Shown: positions 42,438-51,973, numbered from the stretch's first letter. The stretch is 64,000 bases of DNA from CAZAAW01 sp964483325 (GCA_964483325.1 CAZAAW010000002.1:124001-188000); one strand, 5' to 3'. Made by a program: numbers and translations. The notes: generated by a model from the sequence alone, not told the origin.

Positions 42438-44859
42438 TGGCGCGGCTGGTCGGCACGGCTGCCAGCGGGTCGTCCGGCCAGAAATGGCGCGGATAGCGCC
42501 CCTTGAGGTCGCGCGCCACGTCCTTCCAGGAGCCGCGCCAGAAGCCCGGCAGGTCGCGCGTCGTCTGGATCGGCCGGTGCGCCGGCGACAGCAGGATGAC
42601 CAGCAGCGGCACCTTGCCGGCGGCGACGGCCGGATGGCGGTCGAGGCCGAACAGCTCCTGCACGCGCACCGACAGCGCCGGCCCGTTCTCCGCATCGTAG
42701 TCGATGGGGATGTGCGAGCCGCTCGGCGCGGTGAAGTGCGACGGCAGCAGGCGGTCGAGCTCGGCCCGCAGGTTCCACGGCAGCAGGGTTTCGAGCGCCG
42801 CCGCCAGCATGTCGGGCGAGATGGCGGCGACGGACAGGGCGCCGGCGATATGCGGGACCAGCCAGGCGGCGCCGTCCGCGGCAAGGGCCGCGTCGCTGAG
42901 GTCCGGCCAGGGCGGCCCGAGTGCCCGGTGCAGGTAGCTGGCGCGGCCGCGCAGGGCCTTCTGCGCCGATGTCCAGGGCAGCGCGGCGATGCCGGCCTCG
43001 GCGATGCCGGCGGCAAGGAGCGTCGCGGCAACGCTGGGGTCCGGCACCGCCGGCGCCTCGCCGAGGCGGAGGGCGCCGAGGCGCCGGTAGCGGCGGCTGC
43101 GGATGCTGAGCGAGGCCCTGTCGAAGACCGTCTCGACGTCGTCGCTGATTGTGTCGGCGAACAGTTCCTCGATTGTGGCGCGATCGATCGCCACGGCGCC
43201 GCGGATGCGGCCTGCCGCGGCGGTTCCGGTGATGTCGGTGACGACCATCCACGAAGCGCCGGCCAGCGCGTCGGCCTCGTCGAGGGCGGCGCCGCGGCCA
43301 TTGGCGAGGCGGTAGCGGCCGCGGGCGCCGCTCGCCTGCGCGACACGGTCGGGATAGGCGCGGGCGAGATGGCGGCCGGCGTCGAGGCTGGCGTGTCCGC
43401 CACCGGCCAGCGCCGCCCAGCGGCGGGCGAGCCGGCGCGCCTCCTCGGCGCGCGGCCCGCGTTCGGCGCGAAAGCGCGCCAGGCGATGGGCGATGTCGAC
43501 ATCGCTGCCGCCGAGGCCCCGCTCGCCGAGCAGGACGGCAAGCTCCGCCGCCGTCGTTGCATCGCCCTCAGCGCCGGCGGCCAGGACCATGTGGGCAAGG
43601 CGCGGATGCAGCGGCAGGCGGACGAGGCCGCGGCCGGCCGACGTGATGCGCCCTGCCGCATCGACGGCGCCGAGGCCGCGCAGAAGCGCCATCGCCTCGT
43701 TCCAGGCCGGCGCCGGCGGCGGATCGAGAAAGGCCAGCGCCGCCGGATCGGTGACGCCCCAGGCGGCAAGATCGAGCACCAGCCCGGCGAGGTCGGCGCT
43801 GAGGATTTCCGGTCGGTCGAACGGCTCCAGTGCTGCCGTCTGCGCCTCGTTCCACAGGCGGTAGCAGATGCCGGGCGCGGTGCGCCCGGCGCGGCCGCGG
43901 CGCTGGTCGGCGGCGGCGCGCGAGACGCGCCGCGTTTCCAGCGTCGTCAGCGCCGTCGCTGGGTCGTAGGCGGGCGCCCGGCGATAGCCGGAATCGACGA
44001 CGATGCGGATGCCGTCGATGGTCAGCGAGGTTTCGGCGATGGAGGTCGCCAGCACCACCTTGCGGCGGCCGGGCGGCGCCGGCAGCACGGCGCGGTCCTG
44101 CTCGCGCGGGTCGAGCTGGCCGTAGAGCGGCACGACATCGACGTCGGGCGGCAGGCGGCCGGCCAGGCGCTCGGCGGTGCGGGCGATCTCGGCTTGTCCG
44201 GGCAGGAAGGCGAGCACCGAGCCGGGCTCGTCGCGCAGCGCCAGGCGGATGGCGGCCGCGACGCTGTCTTCCAGCCGCTCGCCCGGATCGCGTGCGATAT
44301 GCCGCGTCTCCACCGGGAAGGCGCGGCCGGTGCTCTCGATGACCGGCGCATTCAGGAGCTGCGCGACGCGGGCGCCGTCGATGGTGGCCGACATCACCAG
44401 CAGCCGGAGGTCCGGCCGGAGGCCGCGGGCATCGAGAACGAGCGCCAGGCCGAGATCGGCGTCGAGGCTGCGCTCGTGGAATTCGTCGAACAGCACCGCC
44501 GCGACGCCGGTCAGTTCCGGGTCGGCCTGGATCAGCCGCGTGAAAACGCCTTCGGTGACGACCTCGATACGGGTCGCGGCGCTCACTTTGGCGTCGAGGC
44601 GGACGCGATAGCCGACCGTGCCACCGACCTCCTCGCCCAGCGTCGCCGCCATGCGCCGGGCGGCGGCACGCGCCGCCAGCCGCCGCGGCTCCAGCATGAC
44701 GATGCGGCCGTCACCGCGCCAGGGTGCGTCGAGGAGGGCGAGCGGCACGCGCGTGGTCTTGCCGGCGCCCGGCGGGGCGACAAGGACGGCGTTGCTGCGC
44801 GCTTCGAGCGCCGCCAGGAGTTCGGGCAGCGCTTCGTCCACGGGGAGGGTGATATTCAT
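42424..44859 (-). CDS. hrpB: ATP-dependent helicase HrpB
   Basis: 811 residues from MNITLPVDEALPELLAALEA; upstream in-frame ATGs fall in a repeat element. DEAH/RHA-type helicase: Walker A APPGAGKTTRVPLAL, motif II as DEFHER, SATIDG (motif III), QRRGRAGRTAPGICYRL (motif VI), and the HrpB C-terminal domain (FWPDDPLAAVPTSRAK at the end). Its cellular role is poorly defined in most bacteria. The 3' end carries the tandem 19-bp repeat. Confidence 0.95.
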   Translation of the reverse strand: MNITLPVDEALPELLAALEARSNAVLVAPPGAGKTTRVPLALLDAPWRGDGRIVMLEPRRLAARAAARRMAATLGEEVGGTVGYRVRLDAKVSAATRIEVVTEGVFTRLIQADPELTGVAAVLFDEFHERSLDADLGLALVLDARGLRPDLRLLVMSATIDGARVAQLLNAPVIESTGRAFPVETRHIARDPGERLEDSVAAAIRLALRDEPGSVLAFLPGQAEIARTAERLAGRLPPDVDVVPLYGQLDPREQDRAVLPAPPGRRKVVLATSIAETSLTIDGIRIVVDSGYRRAPAYDPATALTTLETRRVSRAAADQRRGRAGRTAPGICYRLWNEAQTAALEPFDRPEILSADLAGLVLDLAAWGVTDPAALAFLDPPPAPAWNEAMALLRGLGAVDAAGRITSAGRGLVRLPLHPRLAHMVLAAGAEGDATTAAELAVLLGERGLGGSDVDIAHRLARFRAERGPRAEEARRLARRWAALAGGGHASLDAGRHLARAYPDRVAQASGARGRYRLANGRGAALDEADALAGASWMVVTDITGTAAAGRIRGAVAIDRATIEELFADTISDDVETVFDRASLSIRSRRYRRLGALRLGEAPAVPDPSVAATLLAAGIAEAGIAALPWTSAQKALRGRASYLHRALGPPWPDLSDAALAADGAAWLVPHIAGALSVAAISPDMLAAALETLLPWNLRAELDRLLPSHFTAPSGSHIPIDYDAENGPALSVRVQELFGLDRHPAVAAGKVPLLVILLSPAHRPIQTTRDLPGFWRGSWKDVARDLKGRYPRHFWPDDPLAAVPTSRAKPRS

Positions 44860-44909
44860 GCGGCGCCGTTGTGCGGCCTGGAGGTGGAAGGTGGCAAGCT
44901 GGGCGACTT

Positions 44910-44995
44910 GTAGGATGGGCAAGGCGAAGCTTTGCCCACGCGGCCAGCGACCGTGGAACGACCGCGTGGGCAAGCCGCTGGCTTGCCCACGCTAC
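44910..44995. repeat. Dispersed palindromic repeat, third copy
   Basis: GTAGGATGGGCAAGGCGAAG at the left and GCTTGCCCACGCTAC at the right, with internal TTTGCCCACGCGG and CCGCGTGGGCAAGC segments that pair with each other. It sits between hrpB and thiQ. Same family as 19794-19889. Confidence 0.75.
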
Positions 44996-45002
44996 GGCAC
45001 CG

Positions 45003-45701
45003 TCAGCGGCGGAAGTAGCGGTCGAGTTCGGGCAGGCGGCCGGGCTCCAGCAGCTCGGCCGGCGGCGCTACAGCCATCACCTTCCCGTCCTGGATGAAGG
45101 CCATCAGGTCGGCGGCGTCCGATGCTTCGGCCGGCGTGTGGATCGACATCAGCACGGTCATGCCGCGCTCGCGCCGCAGCCTGTCGACGAGGCCGATCAT
45201 ATCGAGCCGCAGGCCGGGATCGAGACCGCTGAACGGCTCGTCGAGAAGCATCAGCGGCCGCTCGCGCACCAGCGCCCGGGCGAGGGCGACACGCTGGCGC
45301 TGGCCGCCGGAAAGCTCGCCGGGACGGCGGTTCTCGATGCCCGGCAGGTCGACATGGGCCAGCGCGTCGGCGATGCGCGCCTCGTCCTCGGGGCGCAGCC
45401 GCAGGCGCGGGTCGATGCCGAGGCCGATATTCTGCCGTGTCGTCAGATGCGGGAAGAGATTGTGCTCCTGGAAGAGGATGGAGAGCGGCCGCTGCGCCGG
45501 CGGCAGGGCGTCGAGGTCGCGGCCGTCGAAGCGGATCGTGCCGCTGGTGGCGCGGGCGAAGCCGGCGATGGCGTTGAGCAGCGTCGTCTTGCCGCCGCCG
45601 GACGGTCCGATCAGCGCGCACAGCGCCCCGCGCGGCACCTCCAGGTCGTAGCAGGCGCGGAAATCCGGATAGGCGAAGGTCAGCCTATTGACCGCGAGCA
45701 A
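45003..45701 (-). CDS. thiQ: Thiamine ABC transporter ATP-binding protein
   Basis: 232 residues from a TTG at 45701 with GGAGG close upstream; this start places LAVNRLTFAYPDF at the N-terminus, as usual for ThiQ, and overlaps the thiP end by 17 bases. Walker A LIGPSGGGKTTLLNAIAGF, Q-loop LFQEHNLFPHLT, signature ELSGGQRQRVALARAL, Walker B LMLLDEPFSGLDP. Drives thiamine (and thiamine phosphates) uptake with ThiP and ThiB. Confidence 0.93.
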   Translation of the reverse strand: MLAVNRLTFAYPDFRACYDLEVPRGALCALIGPSGGGKTTLLNAIAGFARATSGTIRFDGRDLDALPPAQRPLSILFQEHNLFPHLTTRQNIGLGIDPRLRLRPEDEARIADALAHVDLPGIENRRPGELSGGQRQRVALARALVRERPLMLLDEPFSGLDPGLRLDMIGLVDRLRRERGMTVLMSIHTPAEASDAADLMAFIQDGKVMAVAPPAELLEPGRLPELDRYFRR

Positions 45702-47292
45702 TCCAGCCTCCGGACCAGCGTTGCGCCAGCAGGAAAAGCGCCAGCACCATGGCCGACAGGAGCAGCGCCACCGACGCGGCATCGGCGACCCGGTAGGCAC
45801 CGAGCTTTTCGTTGAGCAGCAGCGGCAAGGTGATCAGCCGCCCGGTGCCGAAGAAGGCGGCGACGCCGAGATCGCCGAAGGAGAGGGCGGTCGCCATGGC
45901 CAGCGCCACGATCAGCGGCCCGCGCGTCAGCGGCCAGTCCACCAGGCGCGCCCGCGCCAGGCCGGCGATGCCGAGGCTTTCCGCCAGGCGGCCGTAGCGC
46001 TGCGCCGCCAGCACCAGCGGCGGCTCGACCTGTCGATAGGTGAAGGGAAGGGCCATCAGAGCATTGACGATGATGATCAGCGGCAGGCCGAGCGAGAACG
46101 GATTGACCACCGGCCGCAGGACGACGAAGAGCCCGGCGGAGAGGGCGATCGGCGATACCACCAGCACCACCGTCGCCGCCAGCCCGATCATGTCGGCCAG
46201 CCGGTCGCGGCCGTCGCTGAGGCGCAGGCGCCGCGCCAGCACGGCGAGCGCCAGCGCCGTCAGCACCGACAGCAGGCCGGCCGGGATGCCGATGGCAAGG
46301 CTGGTGACGAAGGCCTCGCCGACCCGCCAGTCCGCCATCCTGTCGATCGCCGCGACGCCGCGCACGAGCACCGCCGACAGCAGCCCGAGGATGAAGAGGC
46401 CGCCGACGGCAAGGACGAATGCATCGAGAAGGCGCAGCAGCCGCGACGCGGCATCCGGCCTTGCCTCGCTGAGGCGTGTCGAGGCCGTTTCCGGCAGGCG
46501 GCGGCTGAAGGCGAAGGCGAAAGGCGCGATGACCACTAGGCAGATGGCGATCTGCAGCAGCGCCAGCAGCGCGGCGCGGCGGAAATCGGCCTCGAAGCGC
46601 AGCGCCTCGAAGATCGCCACTTCCAGCGTCGCCACCGACGGCCCGCCGCCGAGCGCCAGGACGATGGCGAAGCTGGTGAAGCAGGCGAGAAAGATGAGGC
46701 CGCCGATACTTGCCGCCTCGCGGATCAGGATCGGCCGGTCGATGAAACGGAAGATGGTGCCGGGCGGCATGCCGAGCTGGGCGGCGAGGCGCCAGTGCTC
46801 GGGGCTGACCGTCGACAGCGCCGCCAGGAAGACGCGCGCCGCCAGCGGCGCATTGAGAAAGACATGGGCGATGAGGATGCCGGCGAGGCCGTAGAGCCAG
46901 CTGCCCATGTCGTGGCCGAAGAGGCGGGCGCCGCTGTTGATCCAGCCGGAGCGGCCGAAGACGGCGACCACAGCGAAGACCGTGACGATCGCCGGCAGGA
47001 CGGTGGCGACGTTCATGGCGGCGATCAGGAAGGAGCGCCCGGCGAAGCGCGTTCGCCGGGCGAGGGCCAGCGCCAGGGCGGCGCCGGCAATGAGCGACAG
47101 CAGCGTCGAAAGCCCGGCCTGGATAAGGCTGATCGTCGCCAGCCCGACAATGTAGCGGGCCGGCGCCGAGCCGCTCGACCCGCCGCCGGCGCTGATGAGG
47201 CCGGCAAGGGCGGTGGCGACGAGCCCGGCGATCAGCGCCAGCGCGACGAGGCCGGGAAGGCGCTGCACCGGTCCGTCAGAGACCCATGGCAC
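45685..47292 (-). CDS. thiP: Thiamine ABC transporter permease
   Basis: 535 residues, a fused permease with two halves of about six helices each and two EAA-like loops (EHWRLAAQLGMPPGTIFRFI and RYGRLAESLGIAGLARARLV). This size and internal duplication are typical of ThiP. Its start overlaps the end of thiB by 17 bases and its end overlaps thiQ, so the three genes are translationally chained in the order B-P-Q. Confidence 0.93.
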   Translation of the reverse strand: MPWVSDGPVQRLPGLVALALIAGLVATALAGLISAGGGSSGSAPARYIVGLATISLIQAGLSTLLSLIAGAALALALARRTRFAGRSFLIAAMNVATVLPAIVTVFAVVAVFGRSGWINSGARLFGHDMGSWLYGLAGILIAHVFLNAPLAARVFLAALSTVSPEHWRLAAQLGMPPGTIFRFIDRPILIREAASIGGLIFLACFTSFAIVLALGGGPSVATLEVAIFEALRFEADFRRAALLALLQIAICLVVIAPFAFAFSRRLPETASTRLSEARPDAASRLLRLLDAFVLAVGGLFILGLLSAVLVRGVAAIDRMADWRVGEAFVTSLAIGIPAGLLSVLTALALAVLARRLRLSDGRDRLADMIGLAATVVLVVSPIALSAGLFVVLRPVVNPFSLGLPLIIIVNALMALPFTYRQVEPPLVLAAQRYGRLAESLGIAGLARARLVDWPLTRGPLIVALAMATALSFGDLGVAAFFGTGRLITLPLLLNEKLGAYRVADAASVALLLSAMVLALFLLAQRWSGGWIARGQ

Positions 47293-48286
47293 CGAGCCAG
47301 GCGTCGATCCAGCCGCGGCGTCCCGCTTCCATCTCCTCCGGCGTGAACAGGAGCGACTTGTCCGGCGTGCCGAGGGTGGAGAAGGATGCCGGCAGGCCGG
47401 AGGCCGGCTCCGTCGCCGGGTACATCCAGTTGCCTTCCGGGACAGTCGACTGGAAGCCGTCGGAGACCATGAACTTCAGGAAGCTGCGCGCCAGGTCCTG
47501 GTTCCTGGAGCCGGCGACAAGCGCTGCGACCTCGACCTGCAGGTAATGCCCCTCCGGGAAGATCGCCGCCTTGTACTGGTCCTTGCCCTCGGCGCCGATA
47601 TGGTAGGCCGGCGACGTGGTGTAGGAGAGGACCATGTCGGCCTCGCCGTCGAGGAACAGGCCGTAGGCTTCCGACCAGCCCTTGGTGACGGTGACGATGC
47701 GCGGCTTTAGCTTCGCCCACATGACGGGCGCCTGGTCGCCATAGACCTTCTGCATCCAGGCGAGCAGGCCGAGGCCCGGAGACGAGGTGCGCGGGTCCTC
47801 GATGACGACGGTCGGGCCGTTGGCGTCCTCGATCAGCGCCGTCAGGCTGGCCGGCGGCTGCGCCAGCTTGCTGCTGTCATAGACGAAGGCGAACCAGCCC
47901 CAGTCGAATGGGATGAAGGTGTCGTCGGTCCAGGCGACGGGGAGCTGCAGCGACGTCACGTCGACGCCGCTCGGCGCGAACAGGCCGCTCGCCTTCGCCT
48001 CGGCCATCAGGTTGGTGTCGAGGCCGAGCACGATATCGGCCGGGCTGGACGGACCTTCCAGCTTCAGGCGCGCCAGAAGCGTCCCGGAATCCTCGGTCTC
48101 CACCCAGGTGAGGGTGCAGCCGCAGGTGGCCTCGAAATTGGCCTTGATCTTGTCGCCGGGCCCGTATTCGCCGGCAAAGGAACTGTAGGTATAGACGGTG
48201 AGGGTCGGCTTGTCCTGCGCCGCCGCGAGAGCGGGCAGCGCCAGGGCGAGGCCGGCGGCTAGCAGGAACCGGATGGTGATGGACAT
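47276..48286 (-). CDS. thiB: Thiamine-binding periplasmic protein
   Basis: 336 residues: signal peptide (MSITIRFLLAAGLALALPAL to AAAQD), then TLTVYTYSSFAGEYGPGDKI, the ThiB/TbpA N-terminus. Other family blocks are DIVLGLDTNLMAEAKASGLF, FDWGWFAFVYDSSKL, VVIEDPRTSSPGLGLLAWMQ and MVLSYTTSPAYHIGAEG. GGAAAGG precedes the ATG. Its mRNA leader carries a TPP riboswitch, which confirms the thiamine assignment. Confidence 0.95.
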   Translation of the reverse strand: MSITIRFLLAAGLALALPALAAAQDKPTLTVYTYSSFAGEYGPGDKIKANFEATCGCTLTWVETEDSGTLLARLKLEGPSSPADIVLGLDTNLMAEAKASGLFAPSGVDVTSLQLPVAWTDDTFIPFDWGWFAFVYDSSKLAQPPASLTALIEDANGPTVVIEDPRTSSPGLGLLAWMQKVYGDQAPVMWAKLKPRIVTVTKGWSEAYGLFLDGEADMVLSYTTSPAYHIGAEGKDQYKAAIFPEGHYLQVEVAALVAGSRNQDLARSFLKFMVSDGFQSTVPEGNWMYPATEPASGLPASFSTLGTPDKSLLFTPEEMEAGRRGWIDAWLGAMGL

Positions 48287-48364
48287 GGCTCGGGCCTTTC
48301 CGTGCAGCGTTGCGGCGATCCGGAAATGTGGCGACTGGCCCGCTGTGCGGTATGGATGGCGCAT

Positions 48365-48449
48365 CTCAGTCCCTCCGCCGGCGTGATCCGGATCAGGTTC
48401 CATGGGTTGGCGGTATCCGCCTCTCAACCTCGGTGAGGCACCCCACGAG
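48365..48449 (-). promoter_or_regulatory. TPP riboswitch (THI element) upstream of thiBPQ
   Basis: Read on the minus strand, the THI-box words occur in order: GGGGTGCC at the 5' side, GGTTGAGAGG (the CUGAGA-like element of the pyrimidine arm, here TTGAGA), then GGAACCTGATCCGGATCACG, the highly conserved ACCTGATCYGG block, closed by GGAGGGACTGAG. It lies 79-163 bases before the thiB start. Thiamine diphosphate binding should reduce transporter expression. A clear expression-platform terminator was not seen, so control at translation initiation is more likely. Confidence 0.95.
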
Positions 48450-48635
48450 ACAGGCGAAGGCTAAGCCGTACCGCCGAGGGGCGCAAGTCCCCGCCCTGCA
48501 ACGATTTCTCGCCGCAGAACGCGCAGCGGCGGACAGCCGGCGCCGGATTATGCCGGCCGTGACATCGCGGCTACGGCGGTAGCGGCGGCGCCGCCCTATA
48601 CTGCCGGCCCCCAGCCCGTTCCCGGAGGCCCGCCC

Positions 48636-48812
48636 GTGCCCGACACCACCCAGAAATTCAAGCCCAGGGAACGCCGCAAGGCCGCCCCGGTCAAGCGCGT
48701 GACAGTCTCGGAAGAGGCCCGCAAGGCCTATGAGGCGCTGGTCAAGGAGCGCGACGAAGCGGACCGGACCTATGGCCGCCACCTGTCGGAGGAGCAGAAG
48801 GGCCGCCGTTGA
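48636..48812 (+). CDS. Small basic/charged protein, 58 residues
   Basis: GTG start at 48636 with GGAGG 7 bases upstream; the 58-residue product begins PDTTQKFKPRERRKAAPVKR and continues VTVSEEARKAYEALVKERDE to EEQKGRR. It is highly charged with a predicted helix in the second half, and has no signal or membrane segment. A TATACT box lies at 48597-48602. Codon pattern and ribosome site support translation. Family not recognised. Confidence 0.65.
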   Translation: MPDTTQKFKPRERRKAAPVKRVTVSEEARKAYEALVKERDEADRTYGRHLSEEQKGRR

Positions 48813-49074
48813 CGGCGCCCCCCGCGTTGACTTTGGCGGGCATTTGCGCTGAAACCACCGGCGCAATCCGTCAGCCGGTCATGTCCATGCGCCTTGTGCC
48901 TCAAGCGACTGTTCAGCGCCCTGCCGTTCCGGCGGCGGGACGCCTGCCGTCGGCTCTGACGAAACTCACGAAAATCGCCTGACCCTCCGTGCCCCGGTCC
49001 TCCCCGCCGGGCGCGGGGATGGCATCGGTCATGCCGACGGTGTTTCGGCGGGGAGATGAACAGGAGTTCCCGTC

Positions 49075-50109
49075 ATGGGATTCAAGGTCGCAGTGGTCGG
49101 CGCCACCGGCAATGTCGGGCGCGAGATGCTTTCCATCCTGGACGAGCGCGGCTTTCCCGCCGATGAGGTGGTGGCGCTCGCCTCCCGCCGCAGCCAGGGG
49201 ACCGAGGTGTCCTTCGGCGACCGGACGCTGAAGGTGAAGACCCTCGACAATTACGACTTCTCCGACACCGACATCTGCCTGATGTCGGCCGGCGGCTCGG
49301 TGGCGAAGGAATGGGGGCCGCGCATCGGCGCGCAGGGCTGCGTCGTCATCGACAACTCCTCCGCCTGGCGCTACGACGCCGATGTGCCGCTGGTGGTGCC
49401 GGAAGTCAACGCCGATGCCGCAGCTGGCTTCGGCAAGCGCAACATCATCGCCAATCCGAACTGCTCCACCGCCCAGCTCGTTGTGGCGCTGAAGCCGTTG
49501 CATGACGCCGCCGGCATCCGCCGCGTCGTCGTGGCGACCTACCAGTCGGTCTCCGGCGCCGGCAAGGACGCGATGGAAGAGCTGTTCGACCAGACGCGCG
49601 CCGTCTTCGTCTCCGATCCTGTCGAGGCGAAGCGCTTCACCAAGCGCATCGCCTTCAACGTCATCCCGCATATCGACTCCTTCATGGAGGACGGGTCGAC
49701 GCGGGAGGAATGGAAGATGGTCGCCGAGACCAAGAAGATCCTCGACCCGAAGATCAAGCTGACGGCGACCTGCGTGCGCGTGCCGGTGTTCATCGGCCAT
49801 TCCGAGGCGGTCAATATCGAGTTCGAACGGCCGATCAGCGCCGACGAGGCGCGCGACATCCTGCGCGAGTCGCCCGGCGTGCTGGTGGTCGACAAGCACG
49901 AGGACGGCGGCTACGTGACGCCCTACGAGGCGGCCGGCGAGGATGCCACCTATGTCAGCCGCATCCGCGAGGACGGCACGGTGGAGAACGGCCTGTCGCT
50001 GTGGATCGTCTCGGACAATCTGCGCAAGGGGGCGGCGCTCAACGCGGTGCAGATCGCCGAGGTGCTGGTCAACCGCAAGCTCATCGCGCCGAAGCGCAAG
50101 GCGGCCTAG
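49075..50109 (+). CDS. asd: Aspartate-semialdehyde dehydrogenase
   Basis: NADPH-dependent reduction of aspartyl phosphate, feeding lysine, threonine, methionine and diaminopimelate. 344 residues; nucleotide motif VVGATGNVGREMLSIL at the N-terminus, catalytic cysteine in IIANPNCSTAQL, SVSGAGKDAMEEL, and RVPVFIGHSEAVNIEFE. The stop overlaps that of the convergent kinase gene by four bases. Confidence 0.97.
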   Translation: MGFKVAVVGATGNVGREMLSILDERGFPADEVVALASRRSQGTEVSFGDRTLKVKTLDNYDFSDTDICLMSAGGSVAKEWGPRIGAQGCVVIDNSSAWRYDADVPLVVPEVNADAAAGFGKRNIIANPNCSTAQLVVALKPLHDAAGIRRVVVATYQSVSGAGKDAMEELFDQTRAVFVSDPVEAKRFTKRIAFNVIPHIDSFMEDGSTREEWKMVAETKKILDPKIKLTATCVRVPVFIGHSEAVNIEFERPISADEARDILRESPGVLVVDKHEDGGYVTPYEAAGEDATYVSRIREDGTVENGLSLWIVSDNLRKGAALNAVQIAEVLVNRKLIAPKRKAA

Positions 50110-50888
50110 CCGGTCAGCGGCAGGTCTTCCAGACGCGCCGCGACCGCTCTGTCGATCAGCGCACGGGTCTCGGCGGCCGCCTGCCGGAAGGCGTCGGCCG
50201 GGCGCAGGCCCGCCAGCCAGCCGGCGAGCAGCGCGCCGGCAAAATAATCGCCCGTCCCCTTGGGAACGCCGGCGCGCTCGTCCTGGTCGACGGCATGCGC
50301 GGCGTTCGCCGTCACCATCAGCGTGCCGATGCGGCCGGGCGGCGCGAAGGACGAGGTGGTGATCACCGTCGCCGGCCCGAGCTGCCGGGCGGCGGCGGCA
50401 AGCTCGGCATTGGAGGTGAGCGTGCGGCCGCCCAGCCAGGCGAGCTCGTACCGGTTGGGTGTGGCGATGTCGGCGCGCGGGATCAGCTGGTCGCGAATGG
50501 CGGCGGCGACCGCCGGCAGGACGTAGAGGCCCGTAGCATCGCCGATCACCGGGTCGCACAGCACGACCGCGTCGGGATTGCGGGTCCGCACGGTGTCGAT
50601 GAGGCGCGCCGCGGCGGCCGGCTGCGCCGCATGGGCGAAATAGCCGGTGAGCACCGCCCCGATCTCGCCGAGCCGCGGCGAAGCGGCAAGGTCGGCTGCG
50701 ATGGCGGAGAAATCGTTGTCGGCGGGGATGATGCGGCGTCCCGGCCCGAACCCGGGATGCCAGGGCAGCACGACGGTCGGCAGCAGCCACACCGGATGGC
50801 CGCGCCGCTCCAGCGCGAGGGCCGACACCCGAGCGCCGACGGCGCCGCGCGCGACGAAGCTGGAGATGACGAGGACGGCCGGCTTCAT
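50106..50888 (-). CDS. Pyridoxal kinase-like (PdxY/PdxK) sugar-kinase fold protein
   Basis: 260 residues from MKPAVLVISSFVARGAVGAR; a 30-residue in-frame upstream extension is not used. Ribokinase-like motifs: VLTGYFAHAAQ, CDPVIGDATGLYV, ATPNRYELAWLGG and the anion-hole/catalytic VPKGTGDYFAGALLAGWL. These fit the pyridoxal/pyridoxamine kinase branch, which makes PLP from salvaged vitamers. A related kinase for another small alcohol cannot be excluded. Confidence 0.82.
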   Translation of the reverse strand: MKPAVLVISSFVARGAVGARVSALALERRGHPVWLLPTVVLPWHPGFGPGRRIIPADNDFSAIAADLAASPRLGEIGAVLTGYFAHAAQPAAAARLIDTVRTRNPDAVVLCDPVIGDATGLYVLPAVAAAIRDQLIPRADIATPNRYELAWLGGRTLTSNAELAAAARQLGPATVITTSSFAPPGRIGTLMVTANAAHAVDQDERAGVPKGTGDYFAGALLAGWLAGLRPADAFRQAAAETRALIDRAVAARLEDLPLTG

Positions 50889-51055
50889 GGCGGGGATTCC
50901 GAAGGCCTGTAGCGTAACATGATTGTGTCTGCTGCGCTTGGCCGCAGCGGCAGCGGCGGCTTTGCACAGGCTGGGCATCTTGTCGGGAATGCGGCTTGAC
51001 GCGGCGGCGCTGCCGCTGTGTTGTCCGGCCTGCGCAGTTCGTACCCCGAGGCGGC

Positions 51056-51934
51056 ATGCCAGCAGTTTTCAGACCCCGTCGCAGCGTGCTTTTTCTGCCG
51101 GGGTCAAATCCGCGGGCGCTGAGCAAGGCCAAGACGATCCCGGCCGATGTCCTCGTCCTCGATCTCGAGGACGCGGTCTCGCCTGACGCCAAGGAAGCGG
51201 CGCGGACCCTTGTTGCGGACGCCGTGGCCGGCCGCGGCTATGGCCAGCGGGAGATCCTGGTCCGCATCAACGCCCTCGACACGCCCTGGGCGGCGGGCGA
51301 CATCGCCGCTGTCGTGCCGAGCCGGCCGGACGGCATCCTGGTGCCCAAGGTGTCGCGGTCCGAGGATATCCGGCGCATCCGCGCTGCCCTCAAGGCCGTT
51401 TCGGCACAGCCGTCGACGGCCGTCTGGGCGATGATGGAGACGCCGCTGTCGATCCTCAATGCCGGCGCCATCGCCGCCACCGCCAGCGACGAGGGGGCGC
51501 CGCTCGCCGGCTTCCTGATCGGCACCAACGATCTCAGCGCCGAGACGCGCATCCGGCCGGGCGGCGACCGGCTGCCGATGCTGTCCTGGCTGTCGACCTG
51601 CGTGCTGGCGGCGCGGGCTTTCGACCTGGCGGTGATCGACGGCGTCTACAACGACTATAACGACGCGGCCGGGTTCAAGGCCGAGTGCGAGCAGGGCCGC
51701 CTGCTCGGCATGGACGGCAAGTCGCTGATCCATCCCAACCAGGTCGCGGCCTGCAACGAGGTGTTCTCGCCGTCGGCGGAGGAGATCAATTGGGCGCGGG
51801 CCGTGGTGGCGGCGTTCGACAAGCCCGAGAATGCCGGCAAGGGCGCCATCGCCCTCAACGGACGGATGATCGAGCGCCTGCACATGCGCATCGCCCAGCG
51901 CATGATCGCCACGGCGCGGGCGCGCAACGGCTAG
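51056..51934 (+). CDS. HpcH/HpaI aldolase family CoA-ester lyase (CitE-like)
   Basis: 292 residues from MPAVFRPRRSVLFLPGSNPR. CitE/malyl-CoA lyase signatures: VLVLDLEDAVSPDAKEAAR (Mg and substrate region), ILVPKVSRSEDI, WAMMETPLSILNAGAI, FLIGTNDLSAETRIRPG and GKSLIHPNQVAACNEVF. Members cleave (3S)-citramalyl-, malyl- or beta-methylmalyl-CoA. No citD/citF gene is adjacent, so citrate lyase itself is unlikely. Confidence 0.88.
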   Translation: MPAVFRPRRSVLFLPGSNPRALSKAKTIPADVLVLDLEDAVSPDAKEAARTLVADAVAGRGYGQREILVRINALDTPWAAGDIAAVVPSRPDGILVPKVSRSEDIRRIRAALKAVSAQPSTAVWAMMETPLSILNAGAIAATASDEGAPLAGFLIGTNDLSAETRIRPGGDRLPMLSWLSTCVLAARAFDLAVIDGVYNDYNDAAGFKAECEQGRLLGMDGKSLIHPNQVAACNEVFSPSAEEINWARAVVAAFDKPENAGKGAIALNGRMIERLHMRIAQRMIATARARNG

Positions 51935-51973
51935 GAGGCGGAACCGCGCCGGCGGCTCCGCTCGTCCATGGGG

